Shown here in pieces: positions 26,514 through 35,665 of a stretch of DNA of 64,000 bases. A program made the position numbers and the translations under genes. The notes below the pieces were generated by a model. It was not told where the DNA came from and made no database searches. It saw only the letters and a program-made list of their open reading frames with translations. The stretch's first letter is position 1. Each line of letters opens with the position of its first letter. Source of the DNA: Pedobacter ginsenosidimutans (GTDB lineage: Bacteria; Bacteroidota; Bacteroidia; Sphingobacteriales; Sphingobacteriaceae); the NCBI RefSeq assembly GCF_001442625.1, contig NZ_LMZQ01000002.1, forward strand, positions 186,001-250,000. The letters run 5' to 3'.

Positions 26514-28019
26514 ATGAAACGAGTATTTATTTCTGCACTAATGTTATTCATTTTTACCGCCTCTTTTGCTCAAAAATTTAACTGGAACAAAAACCAGGTA
26601 ATTGCCCACCGCGGAGCATGGAAGAAAAATAATTTCCCCCAAAATTCTATAGCTTCTTTAAATGAAGCCGTAAAGCTGGGTTGTTATGGATCGGAATTCG
26701 ATGTGTGGATGACCGCAGACAATGTTTTGGTAGTTAATCACGATCCAGAATTTCAGGGTTTGGTTATCGAAAAAGTAAATTACGCTGATTTATTGACCAA
26801 AACGATGAGCAATGGCGAAAAAATCCCAACGCTCGAAGCCTATCTATTGGAAGGTAAAAAGCAAAGAACAACTAAACTGATTTTAGAGATCAAACCTTCA
26901 TTAATTAGTAAGGAACGCGGAATTGAGGTGACGAATAAATGTGTTGAAATGGTTCAGAAACTCAAGGTAGTGGAGTGGACGGAGTATATCAGTTTTGACT
27001 ACGATTACTGTAAAAGGATTTTAGCGCTCTTGCCAAAAGCAAAAGTGGCCTACTTAAAGGGCGAAATCAGTGCCGAACAAATGAAAGCAGATAAATTAAC
27101 CGGTGTTGATTATCATTTTAGCGTTTACCAAAAAGACGGGTGGATTGAAAATGCCCACAAATTAGGATTAACGGTAAACGCCTGGACCGTAAATACAGTT
27201 CCTGAAATTCAATGGCTTTTAGCACATCAGGTTGATTATATCACCACTAACGAACCAGAATTAACTTTCGAAGAACTCAAAAAAACACCTGTTGCAACGG
27301 GTTGGAAGCTGAAATGGGCTGATGAATTTAACGATGCCGGATTGCCTTTAGCAAAAAACTGGAGTTACGATGTAGGCGGAAAGGGTTGGGGCAATAACGA
27401 ACTTCAGTATTATACCGATGCCGATAGCACAAATGCAATTGTAAAAAAAGGGAATCTGAATATTACTGCGGTAAAAGCAGACAAGGAAAACAACCATTAT
27501 ACTTCTGCCAGATTGGTAACGAAAAATAAATTCGATTTTAAATACGGAAGGGTAGAAGTTCGTGCCATGTTGCCTAAAGGCAGGGGCTTATGGCCAGCAA
27601 TATGGGCTTTACCAACCGAAGAGAAATATGGTGGTTGGCCAAAGAACGGCGAAATTGATATTATGGAACATGTAGGTTATGATCCGGATAGCGTTCATGG
27701 AACGGTACATACAGAAAAATTTAACCACGTAATTAAAACGCAGGTTGGCAAGGCTTTAAAGGTTGATCATCCTTATACCGAATATCATATTTATGCTATA
27801 GAATGGTTTGCCGATAGAATAGATTTCTTTATCGATGATCAAAAATACCTCACGTTTAAAAATACCAAAAAAGGGTCTGGCGATTGGCCATTCGATCAAA
27901 ACTTCCACCTTATTTTAAATGTAGCTGTAGGCGGTGGCTGGGGTGGAAAAAAAGGCGTAGATGACGCTGTATTCCCTGCAAGTATGAAAGTAGATTATGT
28001 TAGGGTGTTTCAGAAGTAA
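26514..28019 (+). CDS. Secreted fusion of glycerophosphodiester phosphodiesterase and GH16 glucanase-like domains
   Basis: About 501 residues with a signal peptide (KRVFISALMLFIFTASFAQ). The first half is a GDPD barrel: IAHRGAWKKNNFPQNS carries the catalytic histidine, GSEFDVWMTADN and LVVNHDPE give the metal Glu/Asp pair and the second histidine, and LILEIKPS supplies the third acidic ligand. The second half, from about residue 268 (WKLKWADEFNDAG), is a GH16 jelly roll with the catalytic GEIDIMEHVG (ExDxxE), as in beta-1,3-glucanases. Joining these two enzymes in one exported chain is unusual. Start chosen at 26514 because it gives a compact signal peptide; 26505 is possible. A phospholipase C gene follows. 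Confidence 0.9.
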   Translation: MKRVFISALMLFIFTASFAQKFNWNKNQVIAHRGAWKKNNFPQNSIASLNEAVKLGCYGSEFDVWMTADNVLVVNHDPEFQGLVIEKVNYADLLTKTMSNGEKIPTLEAYLLEGKKQRTTKLILEIKPSLISKERGIEVTNKCVEMVQKLKVVEWTEYISFDYDYCKRILALLPKAKVAYLKGEISAEQMKADKLTGVDYHFSVYQKDGWIENAHKLGLTVNAWTVNTVPEIQWLLAHQVDYITTNEPELTFEELKKTPVATGWKLKWADEFNDAGLPLAKNWSYDVGGKGWGNNELQYYTDADSTNAIVKKGNLNITAVKADKENNHYTSARLVTKNKFDFKYGRVEVRAMLPKGRGLWPAIWALPTEEKYGGWPKNGEIDIMEHVGYDPDSVHGTVHTEKFNHVIKTQVGKALKVDHPYTEYHIYAIEWFADRIDFFIDDQKYLTFKNTKKGSGDWPFDQNFHLILNVAVGGGWGGKKGVDDAVFPASMKVDYVRVFQK

Positions 28020-28144
28020 TGTTTTGTTAGTTCAATTGACTAAGAACTTCATACTGATTAGCGCCATAAATTAACTGTTAACTGAAATTGCTAATTGACA
28101 ACTGAAATTATAACTTGCGGTATCTAAGCTATATTGTATAATTT

Positions 28145-30517
28145 ATGGACTCACGTAGAGAATTTCTAAAAAAAGCGGCCTTGTTTGCCGGAGCCACTGG
28201 CATGGCCAATACCTTGCCCAGTTCAGTGCTAAAAGCCATGTCGATTAACCCTGAACCGGGTAGTACATTTTACGATGCCGAACACATTGTTTTCCTGATG
28301 CAGGAAAACAGATCGTTCGACCATATGTTCGGTAAAATGAAAGGCGTTCGTGGATTTAATGATCCACATCCACACATTCAGCCTGATGGAAACAAAGTTT
28401 GGTTGCAAAAAGATGGCCAGGGTTATACCTATGCCCCTTTTCATGTGGATATTAACAAAACGAAAATCACCTGGCAGGGCGGGTTACCACATTCGTGGAA
28501 TGATCAGGTCGCTGCACGAAATGGTGGCCGTTACGATAAATGGCTGCCCGTTAAAACACCAATGACATTGGCTTACTATGATCGGAATGATATTCCTTTC
28601 TATTATGCCATGGCCGATGCTTTTACCATTTGCGATCAGCATTTTTGCTCATCGCTAACGGGAACAACACCAAACAGACTGTTCTTTTTTACAGGAACTG
28701 TTCGCGGAGAAAAAAGTGCAAACCGGGTTGCGGTGGTCAATAACGATCAGGCCGAATCGCAAAATAATGTGTTTGTAGATTGGCCAACCTTTCAGGAAAC
28801 ATTAGAAGATAATGGTATCGATTGGCGCATTTACCAAAATGAATTATGGACCTCGAAACTCCCGGAAGGTGAAATAGATGACTGGTTGGGTAATTACGGC
28901 GATAATCCTGTAGAATACATCAGCAGGCACAACGTTAAATTATCGGCTTACTTTAGAAAAAATGGAGATAATACCGTTAAACCAGCTTTAACCGCAAAAG
29001 AGGTTCAGGAGAAATACGATAAATTATCACAAAAGGAAAAAAACTTAGTAGATAAAGCATTTACTACCAACATTTCTCAAAAAGATTATCTTGATCTTGA
29101 ACCATTTACTTTTAAAAATGACCAAGGGAAGGATGAAACGATCAATGTGCCTAAAGGTGATATTTTCCATCAGTTTAGAAAAGACGTAGATAGCGGAAAA
29201 TTACCAACGGTTTCGTGGTTGGTTGCGCCTCAACGTTTTTCTGATCATACCAGCTCGCCTTTGTATGGAACCTGGTATGTAAGCGAAGCCCTGGACATTT
29301 TAACCAAAAACCCGGAGGTTTGGAAAAAAACAATTTTTGTTTTAACCTATGATGAAAATGATGGGTATTTCGATCATCAGCCACCTTTCGTGGTACCAAA
29401 CCCTGATGATCCTGCCAGCGGAAAGGTATCTGAAGGAATAAACTATGCCACTGATTTTGAAGCAAGAAAGGGAAGTCCGATCGGCTTGGGCTATCGTGTA
29501 CCATTGGTTATTGCCTCACCCTGGAGCAAGGGCGGTTTTGTAAACTCGCAGGTTTTCGATCATACTTCATCATTAATGTTTATGGAAAAATGGCTGGCAA
29601 AAAAAACAGGTAAAACCATTAAAAGCAACAACATTAGCGATTGGCGAAGGAATATCTGCGGCGATTTAACCTCTGTATTTAGGCCATATAATGGAGAAGA
29701 AATCAAATCTCTGGAACCGCTAAAACGTGATGTTGTGGTAACCAATATCGGTAATGCTAAAAATAAGCCTGCCCAGGTTGGTCCTACTGCACTCAATAAA
29801 ACTGAAGTTGCAAAAATAAATAAATTCGAAGCCTTTTCTCCTGAAACATCTGGTCATGCCCCTAAGCAGGAAAACGGAACAAAGCATGCTTGTGCCTTGC
29901 CTTATCATTTAATGGTTGATGCAAATCTGGTTAACGATGAAATAGCACTTACTTTTCAATCGGCAAAAACCTTGTTCGGTAGCGAAACAGAAACTGTTGG
30001 TGCACCTTTCAACATGAATACCATTTCCAAATTTAAAGGTGTTGCCGGCAAAACATGGGCTTATGCGGTAAAAGCTGGTGATGTGTTAAAAGACAGCATT
30101 AAACTGGATGATTTTGATAACGAAGTTTATGACCTGACAGTAAGCGGTCCTAATGGTTTTTACAGGCATTTTGCAGGTAGCAAAAAAAATCCTTCCGTTA
30201 TTGTAAAAGCATATCCGGAGCAAGCTGGTTTGGTAACCAAAAAACTTACAGGTACCCTGGTTTTCGCTATTGAGAACAAGGGAGCGAGTTTAGTTACGCT
30301 CCAAATTGTAGATAACAAATATAAATCGGGGAGCAAAACGGTAACAATTAAGCCAAAATCGAATACAAATATCTCGTTTAATCTGGCTAAAAATGCGAAT
30401 TGGTACGATTTCAGTATTGTGCAGGCAGGCAATACCACGTTTAAACACCGTTATGCAGGTAAAATAGAAACCGGAGAAATTACCCAAACCGATCCATACA
30501 TGGGCAACGCATCATAA
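28145..30517 (+). CDS. Phosphocholine-specific phospholipase C (Tat-exported)
   Basis: 790 residues. The twin-arginine leader DSRREFLKKAALFAGA predicts folded export by Tat. The phosphoesterase domain (about 45-500) opens with EHIVFLMQENRSFDHMFG, contains FCSSLTGTTPNRLFFFTG and LTYDENDGYFDHQPP for metal and phosphate binding, and ends near SLMFMEKWLA. Two small beta domains of the bacterial PLC C-terminal type follow (about 590-790). Such enzymes split phosphatidylcholine or sphingomyelin into diacylglycerol or ceramide and phosphocholine. The family is clear; actual head-group choice is inferred. It lies 125 bases after the GDPD-GH16 gene, whose GDPD half could act on related glycerophosphodiesters. 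Confidence 0.93.
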   Translation: MDSRREFLKKAALFAGATGMANTLPSSVLKAMSINPEPGSTFYDAEHIVFLMQENRSFDHMFGKMKGVRGFNDPHPHIQPDGNKVWLQKDGQGYTYAPFHVDINKTKITWQGGLPHSWNDQVAARNGGRYDKWLPVKTPMTLAYYDRNDIPFYYAMADAFTICDQHFCSSLTGTTPNRLFFFTGTVRGEKSANRVAVVNNDQAESQNNVFVDWPTFQETLEDNGIDWRIYQNELWTSKLPEGEIDDWLGNYGDNPVEYISRHNVKLSAYFRKNGDNTVKPALTAKEVQEKYDKLSQKEKNLVDKAFTTNISQKDYLDLEPFTFKNDQGKDETINVPKGDIFHQFRKDVDSGKLPTVSWLVAPQRFSDHTSSPLYGTWYVSEALDILTKNPEVWKKTIFVLTYDENDGYFDHQPPFVVPNPDDPASGKVSEGINYATDFEARKGSPIGLGYRVPLVIASPWSKGGFVNSQVFDHTSSLMFMEKWLAKKTGKTIKSNNISDWRRNICGDLTSVFRPYNGEEIKSLEPLKRDVVVTNIGNAKNKPAQVGPTALNKTEVAKINKFEAFSPETSGHAPKQENGTKHACALPYHLMVDANLVNDEIALTFQSAKTLFGSETETVGAPFNMNTISKFKGVAGKTWAYAVKAGDVLKDSIKLDDFDNEVYDLTVSGPNGFYRHFAGSKKNPSVIVKAYPEQAGLVTKKLTGTLVFAIENKGASLVTLQIVDNKYKSGSKTVTIKPKSNTNISFNLAKNANWYDFSIVQAGNTTFKHRYAGKIETGEITQTDPYMGNAS

Positions 30518-30573
30518 ATATCCCCCCAAAAGGGGGATGGCTTTTGAAAGAAATTATGCTTATTTTGTATTAC

Positions 30574-33489
30574 ATGTGCAGTAAACTGTCTTTAATCAAG
30601 ATAAATTTCATAGTTTCTTTCATTTTGCTTTTTAGCCTTGAGCTATCGGCCCAAAGCTATAATTTTACCAATTACAGCCTAAAGGATGGCTTGCCTCAAT
30701 CGCAGGTAATGGTAATTTATCAGGCAAAAGACAGGACGCTTTGGCTTGGTACGTTCGGCGGGGTAAGTAATTTCGATGGCAGGCTATTTACCTCGTACAG
30801 CAAAGCCGATGGCTTAGGATCAAACTCGGTAAACTGTATTGCAGAGGATAACCGGAGCCAAATGCTCTTTGGTACCGAAACAGGCATCAGTATTCTTAAA
30901 CGCGGAAAAATAAGTACCCTGTTTTCGGGCAAAGGAGTAAGTCATCTGCTTAAAGATAAGCATGGTGTTATTTGGGGAATAAGTGAATATAAGCTTTTCA
31001 AAATTGAAAAGGACAAAATTGTTTTTTATTCCATCGCCCGTAAAAAAATTCATACCATAAACAGCGATAGCGCTGGAAACCTATATGCTGCTGTATCAGA
31101 AAAAGGTATTTATCAGCTAAAGAATAATAACTGGACAATCTACCAGGAGTTGCCGCCAGCCATTAATACTTTATCTATCCGGAAGATTTTATTTGATAAA
31201 ATCTTAAGGAATAAAGCCTATCTCTTAACCGACCATGGCGGAATTTATGTGCTGGAGAACAGCATAGTTAAACCGTTTTTTAAAAAAGAGGGCATTGATA
31301 CCTATTATTCCATCGCACAGGATCATCGTGGAAATATGTGGGTAGGTTCGGAAAAAGGAGCTTACTTTATCAATAAAAACGGTGCGATCATCAATTTTAA
31401 CGGAGAAAATGGATTAAGCGATAACCAGGTTAATGAGATATTTAGCGATGCTGAAAACAATATCTGGATATCTTGTTTTAGTGATGGCATTTACAAATAC
31501 GAAGGCGATGCTTTTATTCGCTACAATAAGTTTAAGGGCAAGAACCTGGCTTATCCGATAAGTGGAATAGCGGCAGATAAAAATGATAATTTATGGTTTG
31601 GCACTTTTAACAAGGGCGTTTTTAAGTATGATGGGAAAGATGTACAAAGCATTGATATCCCCGCCTTTAAGGATAAAAAAATCTACTTCGTTTATGCCGA
31701 TAAGGCAAAAAATATCTGGTTTTCTACCTATGGTAAAGGCATCTGGAAATACGACGGACAGAAATTTAGCCAGGTATTAAAACCAGATAAGTTTGATAAC
31801 AGCTCGATAGCTGAAGATGAGGCAGGGGGGATCTGGATAAACGGACTCATGTCATCTAGTTATTTAAAGGGTGGAAAAACCGAAAGAATAAGCGGATTTG
31901 ATGGCTATTTATCGTGTATTTACCCATTGGGGAAGGATAGCGTGTTTCTTGGTACATCAAATGGCGTTACACTTATTAAAAATAAAAAGATAGATAAAAC
32001 ATTTCGCATCAAATCGCTCACCAATGTTTACGTGCTGAGCATTATAAGGCAAGGAGATAATTTAATTTTTGCTACGCTTGGGGATGGGATCATCACCTGG
32101 AATTTAAAAACGAAAGCCATTAAACGTTATGTTGTTGCTAATGGGTTAAACTCAAACGATATTTACAGCCTTGCAACAGATAAGAATAATAATTTATGGG
32201 CCGGAACAGGGCGGGGGATTAACAAATTAACTTTTAATAAACAGCAACAAAATTATGAAGTTTTTAGAGATCATCCGCTAATTGTAGAATGTAACCAAAA
32301 CGCAATTATCAATTACAAAAACAGCATATTGGTAGGCACCATAGATGGACTTATTCAATGTAAAACCAATGTGCTTGCAGAGGATAAAAAGAATCCTTTT
32401 ATCCATATTCAACAGGTAAGTGTTTTTCATAAAAACGATCGGGCAAAGGATCTTTCGATCGATCTGAACGGAAGAGGAGATAAATTTTATAAACTTAATT
32501 ATAGCCAAAATCATATTTCGATAAGTTTTAAAGGAGTTTACCTCACCAATCCCGAAAGTGTACTTTACCGTTACAAACTGGTTGGGGTAGATAATGATTT
32601 CAGCAAACCTGTACCCAACACGGAGATCGAATATTCGGCCATAAGGCCAGGTAGTTATACTTTCCAGGTTTATGCTATCGCAAATGGTCAACAATCAAAT
32701 ATCGAACAGTTTAGCTTTACCATTGTCCCGCCTTATTACGATACCATTATATTTAAGATTGGTGCATTTTTGGTGCTTATATTCCTGATCTGGCTTATCT
32801 TTTACCTCATTTTTAAAACCAGAGAACGTAAAAAACACCAGTTCGAAAAGTTAAAATTAAAAGAACAGGAAAAAATAAGAAAGCAAACTGCAGAAGATTT
32901 TCATGATGATATTGGCAATAAACTAACCCGGATTAATGTTTTATCTGAAATTTTGGATAAAAAGGTTGCTGGAACCGAAAAAGAGCAAAAAGAACTGATC
33001 AGGCTAATCAGAGAAAATGCCAGCCTGTTGTATACCGGCACTAAAGATATCCTTTGGGCGCTAGATCCCCATAGCGATAATCTTTTTGAGATATTGATGC
33101 ACATTAAAAATTTTGGGATCGATCTATTCCAAAACACAGGCGTTACATTTAAAATGGAAGGCGTATTAAGTAAATACCAAAAGTTACACCTGTCAATGGA
33201 GTTTAACCGAAACCTAACCTTAATTTTTAAGGAGATGTTAAACAATGTGTTAAAGCATGCAAAAGCAAGCCAGGTGTTAATTATGGTTATTGAAACCGAT
33301 GATGATACAGTAAACATCTTAACAACAGACGACGGCGAAGGTTTTGATATTGAAACGGTACAGAAAGGAAGAGGGCTAAACAATATTCAAACGCGCTGCA
33401 AGCGTATAAAATCGACGTTTCAAATTTCTTCTATTAAGGGGAAAGGTACCACGACAACAATTTCTACCAGAATTCCTGTTACAAAATAG
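30574..33489 (+). CDS. Propeller-sensor histidine kinase (periplasmic two-component regulator propeller, HisKA_3)
   Basis: About 971 residues. A signal peptide (FIVSFILLFSLELSAQ) is followed by a two-bladed sensor of about 14 regulator-propeller repeats (NFTNYSLKDGLPQSQV, LWLGTFGGVSNFDG, then many WxGT/WF variants), a Y_Y_Y domain near 635-715 and one membrane helix (about 727-750). The cytoplasmic part is a HisKA_3 dimerisation domain with the phosphoacceptor H777 in EDFHDDIGNKLTR, and an HATPase_c domain (KEMLNNVLKHAKAS, TTDDGEGFD). Unlike hybrid PUL sensors it has no receiver or AraC domain and instead pairs with the NarL-type regulator 34 bases downstream. Earlier starts (30544, 30556) are possible. 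Confidence 0.92.
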   Translation: MCSKLSLIKINFIVSFILLFSLELSAQSYNFTNYSLKDGLPQSQVMVIYQAKDRTLWLGTFGGVSNFDGRLFTSYSKADGLGSNSVNCIAEDNRSQMLFGTETGISILKRGKISTLFSGKGVSHLLKDKHGVIWGISEYKLFKIEKDKIVFYSIARKKIHTINSDSAGNLYAAVSEKGIYQLKNNNWTIYQELPPAINTLSIRKILFDKILRNKAYLLTDHGGIYVLENSIVKPFFKKEGIDTYYSIAQDHRGNMWVGSEKGAYFINKNGAIINFNGENGLSDNQVNEIFSDAENNIWISCFSDGIYKYEGDAFIRYNKFKGKNLAYPISGIAADKNDNLWFGTFNKGVFKYDGKDVQSIDIPAFKDKKIYFVYADKAKNIWFSTYGKGIWKYDGQKFSQVLKPDKFDNSSIAEDEAGGIWINGLMSSSYLKGGKTERISGFDGYLSCIYPLGKDSVFLGTSNGVTLIKNKKIDKTFRIKSLTNVYVLSIIRQGDNLIFATLGDGIITWNLKTKAIKRYVVANGLNSNDIYSLATDKNNNLWAGTGRGINKLTFNKQQQNYEVFRDHPLIVECNQNAIINYKNSILVGTIDGLIQCKTNVLAEDKKNPFIHIQQVSVFHKNDRAKDLSIDLNGRGDKFYKLNYSQNHISISFKGVYLTNPESVLYRYKLVGVDNDFSKPVPNTEIEYSAIRPGSYTFQVYAIANGQQSNIEQFSFTIVPPYYDTIIFKIGAFLVLIFLIWLIFYLIFKTRERKKHQFEKLKLKEQEKIRKQTAEDFHDDIGNKLTRINVLSEILDKKVAGTEKEQKELIRLIRENASLLYTGTKDILWALDPHSDNLFEILMHIKNFGIDLFQNTGVTFKMEGVLSKYQKLHLSMEFNRNLTLIFKEMLNNVLKHAKASQVLIMVIETDDDTVNILTTDDGEGFDIETVQKGRGLNNIQTRCKRIKSTFQISSIKGKGTTTTISTRIPVTK

Positions 33490-33523
33490 CACTAAAACAG
33501 TCTTAATTAAAACCAACCACAAA

Positions 33524-34150
33524 ATGAGCCAGAATTTACGAATTGTTCTAATCGAAGATGACGATATTTTAAGAATGGGTTATGAATCGTTATTAAGCGA
33601 TGTTGAAGATTTTGTAGTCGTTAACGCTTATGCATCCTACGATTTGGCCAAAAAACACTTAGAGGCTGATCATCCAGATGTGATTTTGCTCGATATCCAG
33701 ATGCCTGGCACCAATGGACTGCAGGCTTTGCCCTTTATCAAAAAAACCTTACCCAACGCGAATATTATTATCCTCACCGTTTTCGATTCGCCCGAATTGG
33801 TTTTCGAAGCCCTGACTATGGGCGCTGGCGGTTACCTCACCAAAAACTCAAGCGCATCGAAAATTATAGATGCAGTAAGAGAAGTGAGTACAGGAGGAGG
33901 GGCCATGAGTACAAATGTGGCACGCATTGTAATGCATTCTTTTCAAAAAAATCTGAATTCTCCTTTAACTAAACGCGAAACCGAAATATTAGACCGGATT
34001 GCAAATGGACAAACTAAATCTCAAATTGCAAACGACCTCTTTATTGATCAGGAAACGGTAAGAAGCCATGTAAAAAATATTTACATCAAACTCGATGTGA
34101 ATTCCAAATCAGAAGCGATTAAAACAGCCAAAGAAAAGCGCTTTATTTAA
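33524..34150 (+). CDS. NarL/FixJ-type response regulator
   Basis: 208 residues. The receiver domain (1-120) has the acidic pocket IEDDDI, the phospho-acceptor D57 in VILLDIQMPGTNG, the switch residue T in IILTVFDSPE and a lysine in GYLTKNSS. The C-terminal LuxR-type HTH is PLTKRETEILDRIANGQTKS followed by IANDLFIDQETVRSHVKNIY. It lies 34 bases after the propeller histidine kinase, so the two form a dedicated pair. Target genes are unknown; the neighbouring phospholipase genes and the SusCD locus are candidates. Confidence 0.95.
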   Translation: MSQNLRIVLIEDDDILRMGYESLLSDVEDFVVVNAYASYDLAKKHLEADHPDVILLDIQMPGTNGLQALPFIKKTLPNANIIILTVFDSPELVFEALTMGAGGYLTKNSSASKIIDAVREVSTGGGAMSTNVARIVMHSFQKNLNSPLTKRETEILDRIANGQTKSQIANDLFIDQETVRSHVKNIYIKLDVNSKSEAIKTAKEKRFI

Positions 34151-34171
34151 TCTATACCCATATTCTGCTAA

Positions 34172-34191
34172 AAAATAATGCGAAAATCACC
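34172..34191 (-). promoter_or_regulatory. Shared operator-like motif, site A (upstream of VOC gene)
   Basis: Minus strand GGTGATTTTCGCATTATTTT. Its first 13 bases, GGTGATTTTCGCA, are identical to site C upstream of susC (35666-35685), and site B after the AraC gene (35502-35521) is close. It ends 65 bases before the VOC start and overlaps the left arm of a hairpin at 34186-34204. Candidate binding site for the AraC regulator or the response regulator. Confidence 0.5.
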
Positions 34192-34204
34192 CTTTTTGGG
34201 TGAT
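34186..34204 (+). terminator. Possible terminator after the response regulator
   Basis: ATCACCC (34186-34192), loop TTTTT, then GGGTGAT (34198-34204), followed by GCTTTAGG. The stem is perfect but the U tract is poor, and it overlaps the operator-like motif, so it may be part of a regulatory palindrome instead. Confidence 0.4.
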
Positions 34205-34255
34205 GCTTTAGGTTCAATTTCAGTTTAATTTTACATCATACAATTAAACAAGGCA

Positions 34256-34621
34256 ATGAACCCATCTGCAAAATTCTTTTATGTGCAAGTAAAGCAACTA
34301 AATGATGCAGATGCATTTTATGCCAACTGTTTAGGGATGCCTACAGAATCGACAATGATTTCTGAAAAGGAAAAAGGAATCATGGTTAAAGCAGATCATG
34401 AGACCAATATTTTGCTATCAGAACAAAAGCATCAAAATCAGACCAATAAAATTGTATTAACCAGCGATGATTGCTTAGAAGATTATTGCAGGCTAAAATC
34501 GAGAGGGGTTATTTTTAAAGATAGACCAGCTTACTTAAGTGAGGGTTTAAGTATCGAATTTTCTGATCCTTATGGTAATCATTTTATCATATTGGAGCAG
34601 CGTAACTACAATGAGGATTAA
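34256..34621 (+). CDS. VOC-superfamily (glyoxalase-fold) protein
   Basis: 121 residues with the paired beta-alpha-beta-beta-beta modules of the vicinal oxygen chelate fold. FFYVQVKQLNDADAFYANCL opens the first module, and LSIEFSDPYGNHFIILEQ is the characteristic final strand with the Glu metal position. A first-module histidine ligand is not evident, so an enzymatic role is uncertain; members include antibiotic-binding proteins, isomerases and dioxygenases. The AraC-family gene begins within a few bases of its stop codon, so the two are probably one transcript. Confidence 0.85.
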   Translation: MNPSAKFFYVQVKQLNDADAFYANCLGMPTESTMISEKEKGIMVKADHETNILLSEQKHQNQTNKIVLTSDDCLEDYCRLKSRGVIFKDRPAYLSEGLSIEFSDPYGNHFIILEQRNYNED

Positions 34622-34625
34622 TGTT

Positions 34626-35492
34626 ATGAGGTACGTAAAAGAATTGAGCAATAGAAATAAAATTATAAGCGAAAGCACCTGTGAAGCCCTTTACGAGCAA
34701 CAGAACGATGCTTATACCATTAAATTTGTTTTTAACGGAACCGAAGATTGCGAAATTAACAAGCGTAAGTTTAGCATTTACCCCGATACTTTTGCTGTAG
34801 TAAACGCCGGAACAAATTTTAGCAGCAAAATAGATTCGATAAACCCTGTAAATACATTTTCAGTTTCTTTTGGCGAAAATTTTATTAAAGATTTTCATCA
34901 TACGTTTTCGAACAGCAACGAAAGTTTACTTGCCGAAAAGGAAGCAAAGGAAACGCCTCCGTTTATCGAATCACTTTATCCGTTTTCTGGCGATATGCGC
35001 TTTAATGTGCTGCATTTAAAAAGTCAGCTCGATAAAGGTTTGAAAGACGAAATGCTGATTAATGAATATCTGTACCACTGCCTTTTAAATTATTATAAAA
35101 TTTATGATAAAGAGGTGGCTCAGAAATTGGATAAACTCAGCTTTATCAAAACAAAAACCCGCGAAGAGGTTTTAAAAAGATTGACCCTTGCCAAAGAATA
35201 CATTAGCAGCAATTACAATAAAAATATAACATTAGAAAACATTGCCGAACAGGCATGTTTATCGGTTAACCATTTGCTAAGAACATTTAAAGAAGCATAT
35301 GAAATTAGCCCATACCAGTTTTTAGTGCAGTTGAGATTAAACAGGGCTAAAAAACTATTGCAAACCACCACTTATTCCTTAAACGAAATAGTCGGTTTAG
35401 TAGGGTTTGAATGCCCAAGTTCATTCATCAGGTTATTTAAACACACGTTCAATATTACTCCGCTAAAATATAGAAAGAGTAGGTTGAACTAA
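34626..35492 (+). CDS. AraC-family transcriptional regulator
   Basis: About 288 residues. An N-terminal region of roughly 180 residues, probably a cupin-like or other sensing domain (KFVFNGTEDCEINKRKFSIY, FAVVNAGTNFSSKI), precedes the double HTH at about 190-288: ITLENIAEQACLSVNHLLRT, FKEAYEISPYQFLVQLRLNR and LVGFECPSSFIRLFKHTF. The ATG at 34626 has GAGGA 8 bases upstream; an ATG at 34611 overlaps the VOC gene and is the alternative. Candidate regulator of itself, the VOC gene and susC, since copies of one motif flank these genes. A terminator follows at 35601. Confidence 0.92.
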   Translation: MRYVKELSNRNKIISESTCEALYEQQNDAYTIKFVFNGTEDCEINKRKFSIYPDTFAVVNAGTNFSSKIDSINPVNTFSVSFGENFIKDFHHTFSNSNESLLAEKEAKETPPFIESLYPFSGDMRFNVLHLKSQLDKGLKDEMLINEYLYHCLLNYYKIYDKEVAQKLDKLSFIKTKTREEVLKRLTLAKEYISSNYNKNITLENIAEQACLSVNHLLRTFKEAYEISPYQFLVQLRLNRAKKLLQTTTYSLNEIVGLVGFECPSSFIRLFKHTFNITPLKYRKSRLN

Positions 35493-35501
35493 AGTATAAA
35501 T

Positions 35502-35521
35502 GGTGATTTCTGCATATTTAG
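35502..35521 (+). promoter_or_regulatory. Shared operator-like motif, site B
   Basis: GGTGATTTCTGCATATTTAG, directly after the AraC stop codon. It differs from sites A and C by a TC/CT exchange within the 13-base core. It lies upstream of the terminator at 35601, so a role in susC control would require action at a distance or looping. Confidence 0.4.
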
Positions 35522-35600
35522 AATGTTAGGATGAAACTATTTTTGAAGCTCTTGCAGGACAATTTGTAGAAGTTTTTTCCTGTTTAGGTTAATAATGATT

Positions 35601-35637
35601 AAAAAAGCAAACTGCCAGGATTGGGGTTTGCTTTTTT
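35601..35637 (+). terminator. Intrinsic terminator after the AraC gene
   Basis: AAAAAAGCAAAC (35601-35612) pairs perfectly with GTTTGCTTTTTT (35626-35637), a 12-bp stem ending in a U run, with a 13-base loop. It separates the AraC transcript from susC. Confidence 0.85.
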
Positions 35638-35665
35638 GCGTTTAAAGCCTCCTTCTATCCAGAAT

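Noticed and set aside
30519..30540. Hairpin ATCCCCCC/GGGGGAT after the phospholipase C gene as a terminator
   Set aside because: The stem is short and the following GGCTTTTG is a poor U tract; it looks more like a fragment of the CCCCTCT-AAAAGAGGGG repeat type. Read-through into the kinase gene remains possible.
32278..32694. 138-codon minus-strand frame inside the histidine kinase gene
   Set aside because: Antisense shadow of the Y_Y_Y/propeller coding region; the sense frame has clear domain content.
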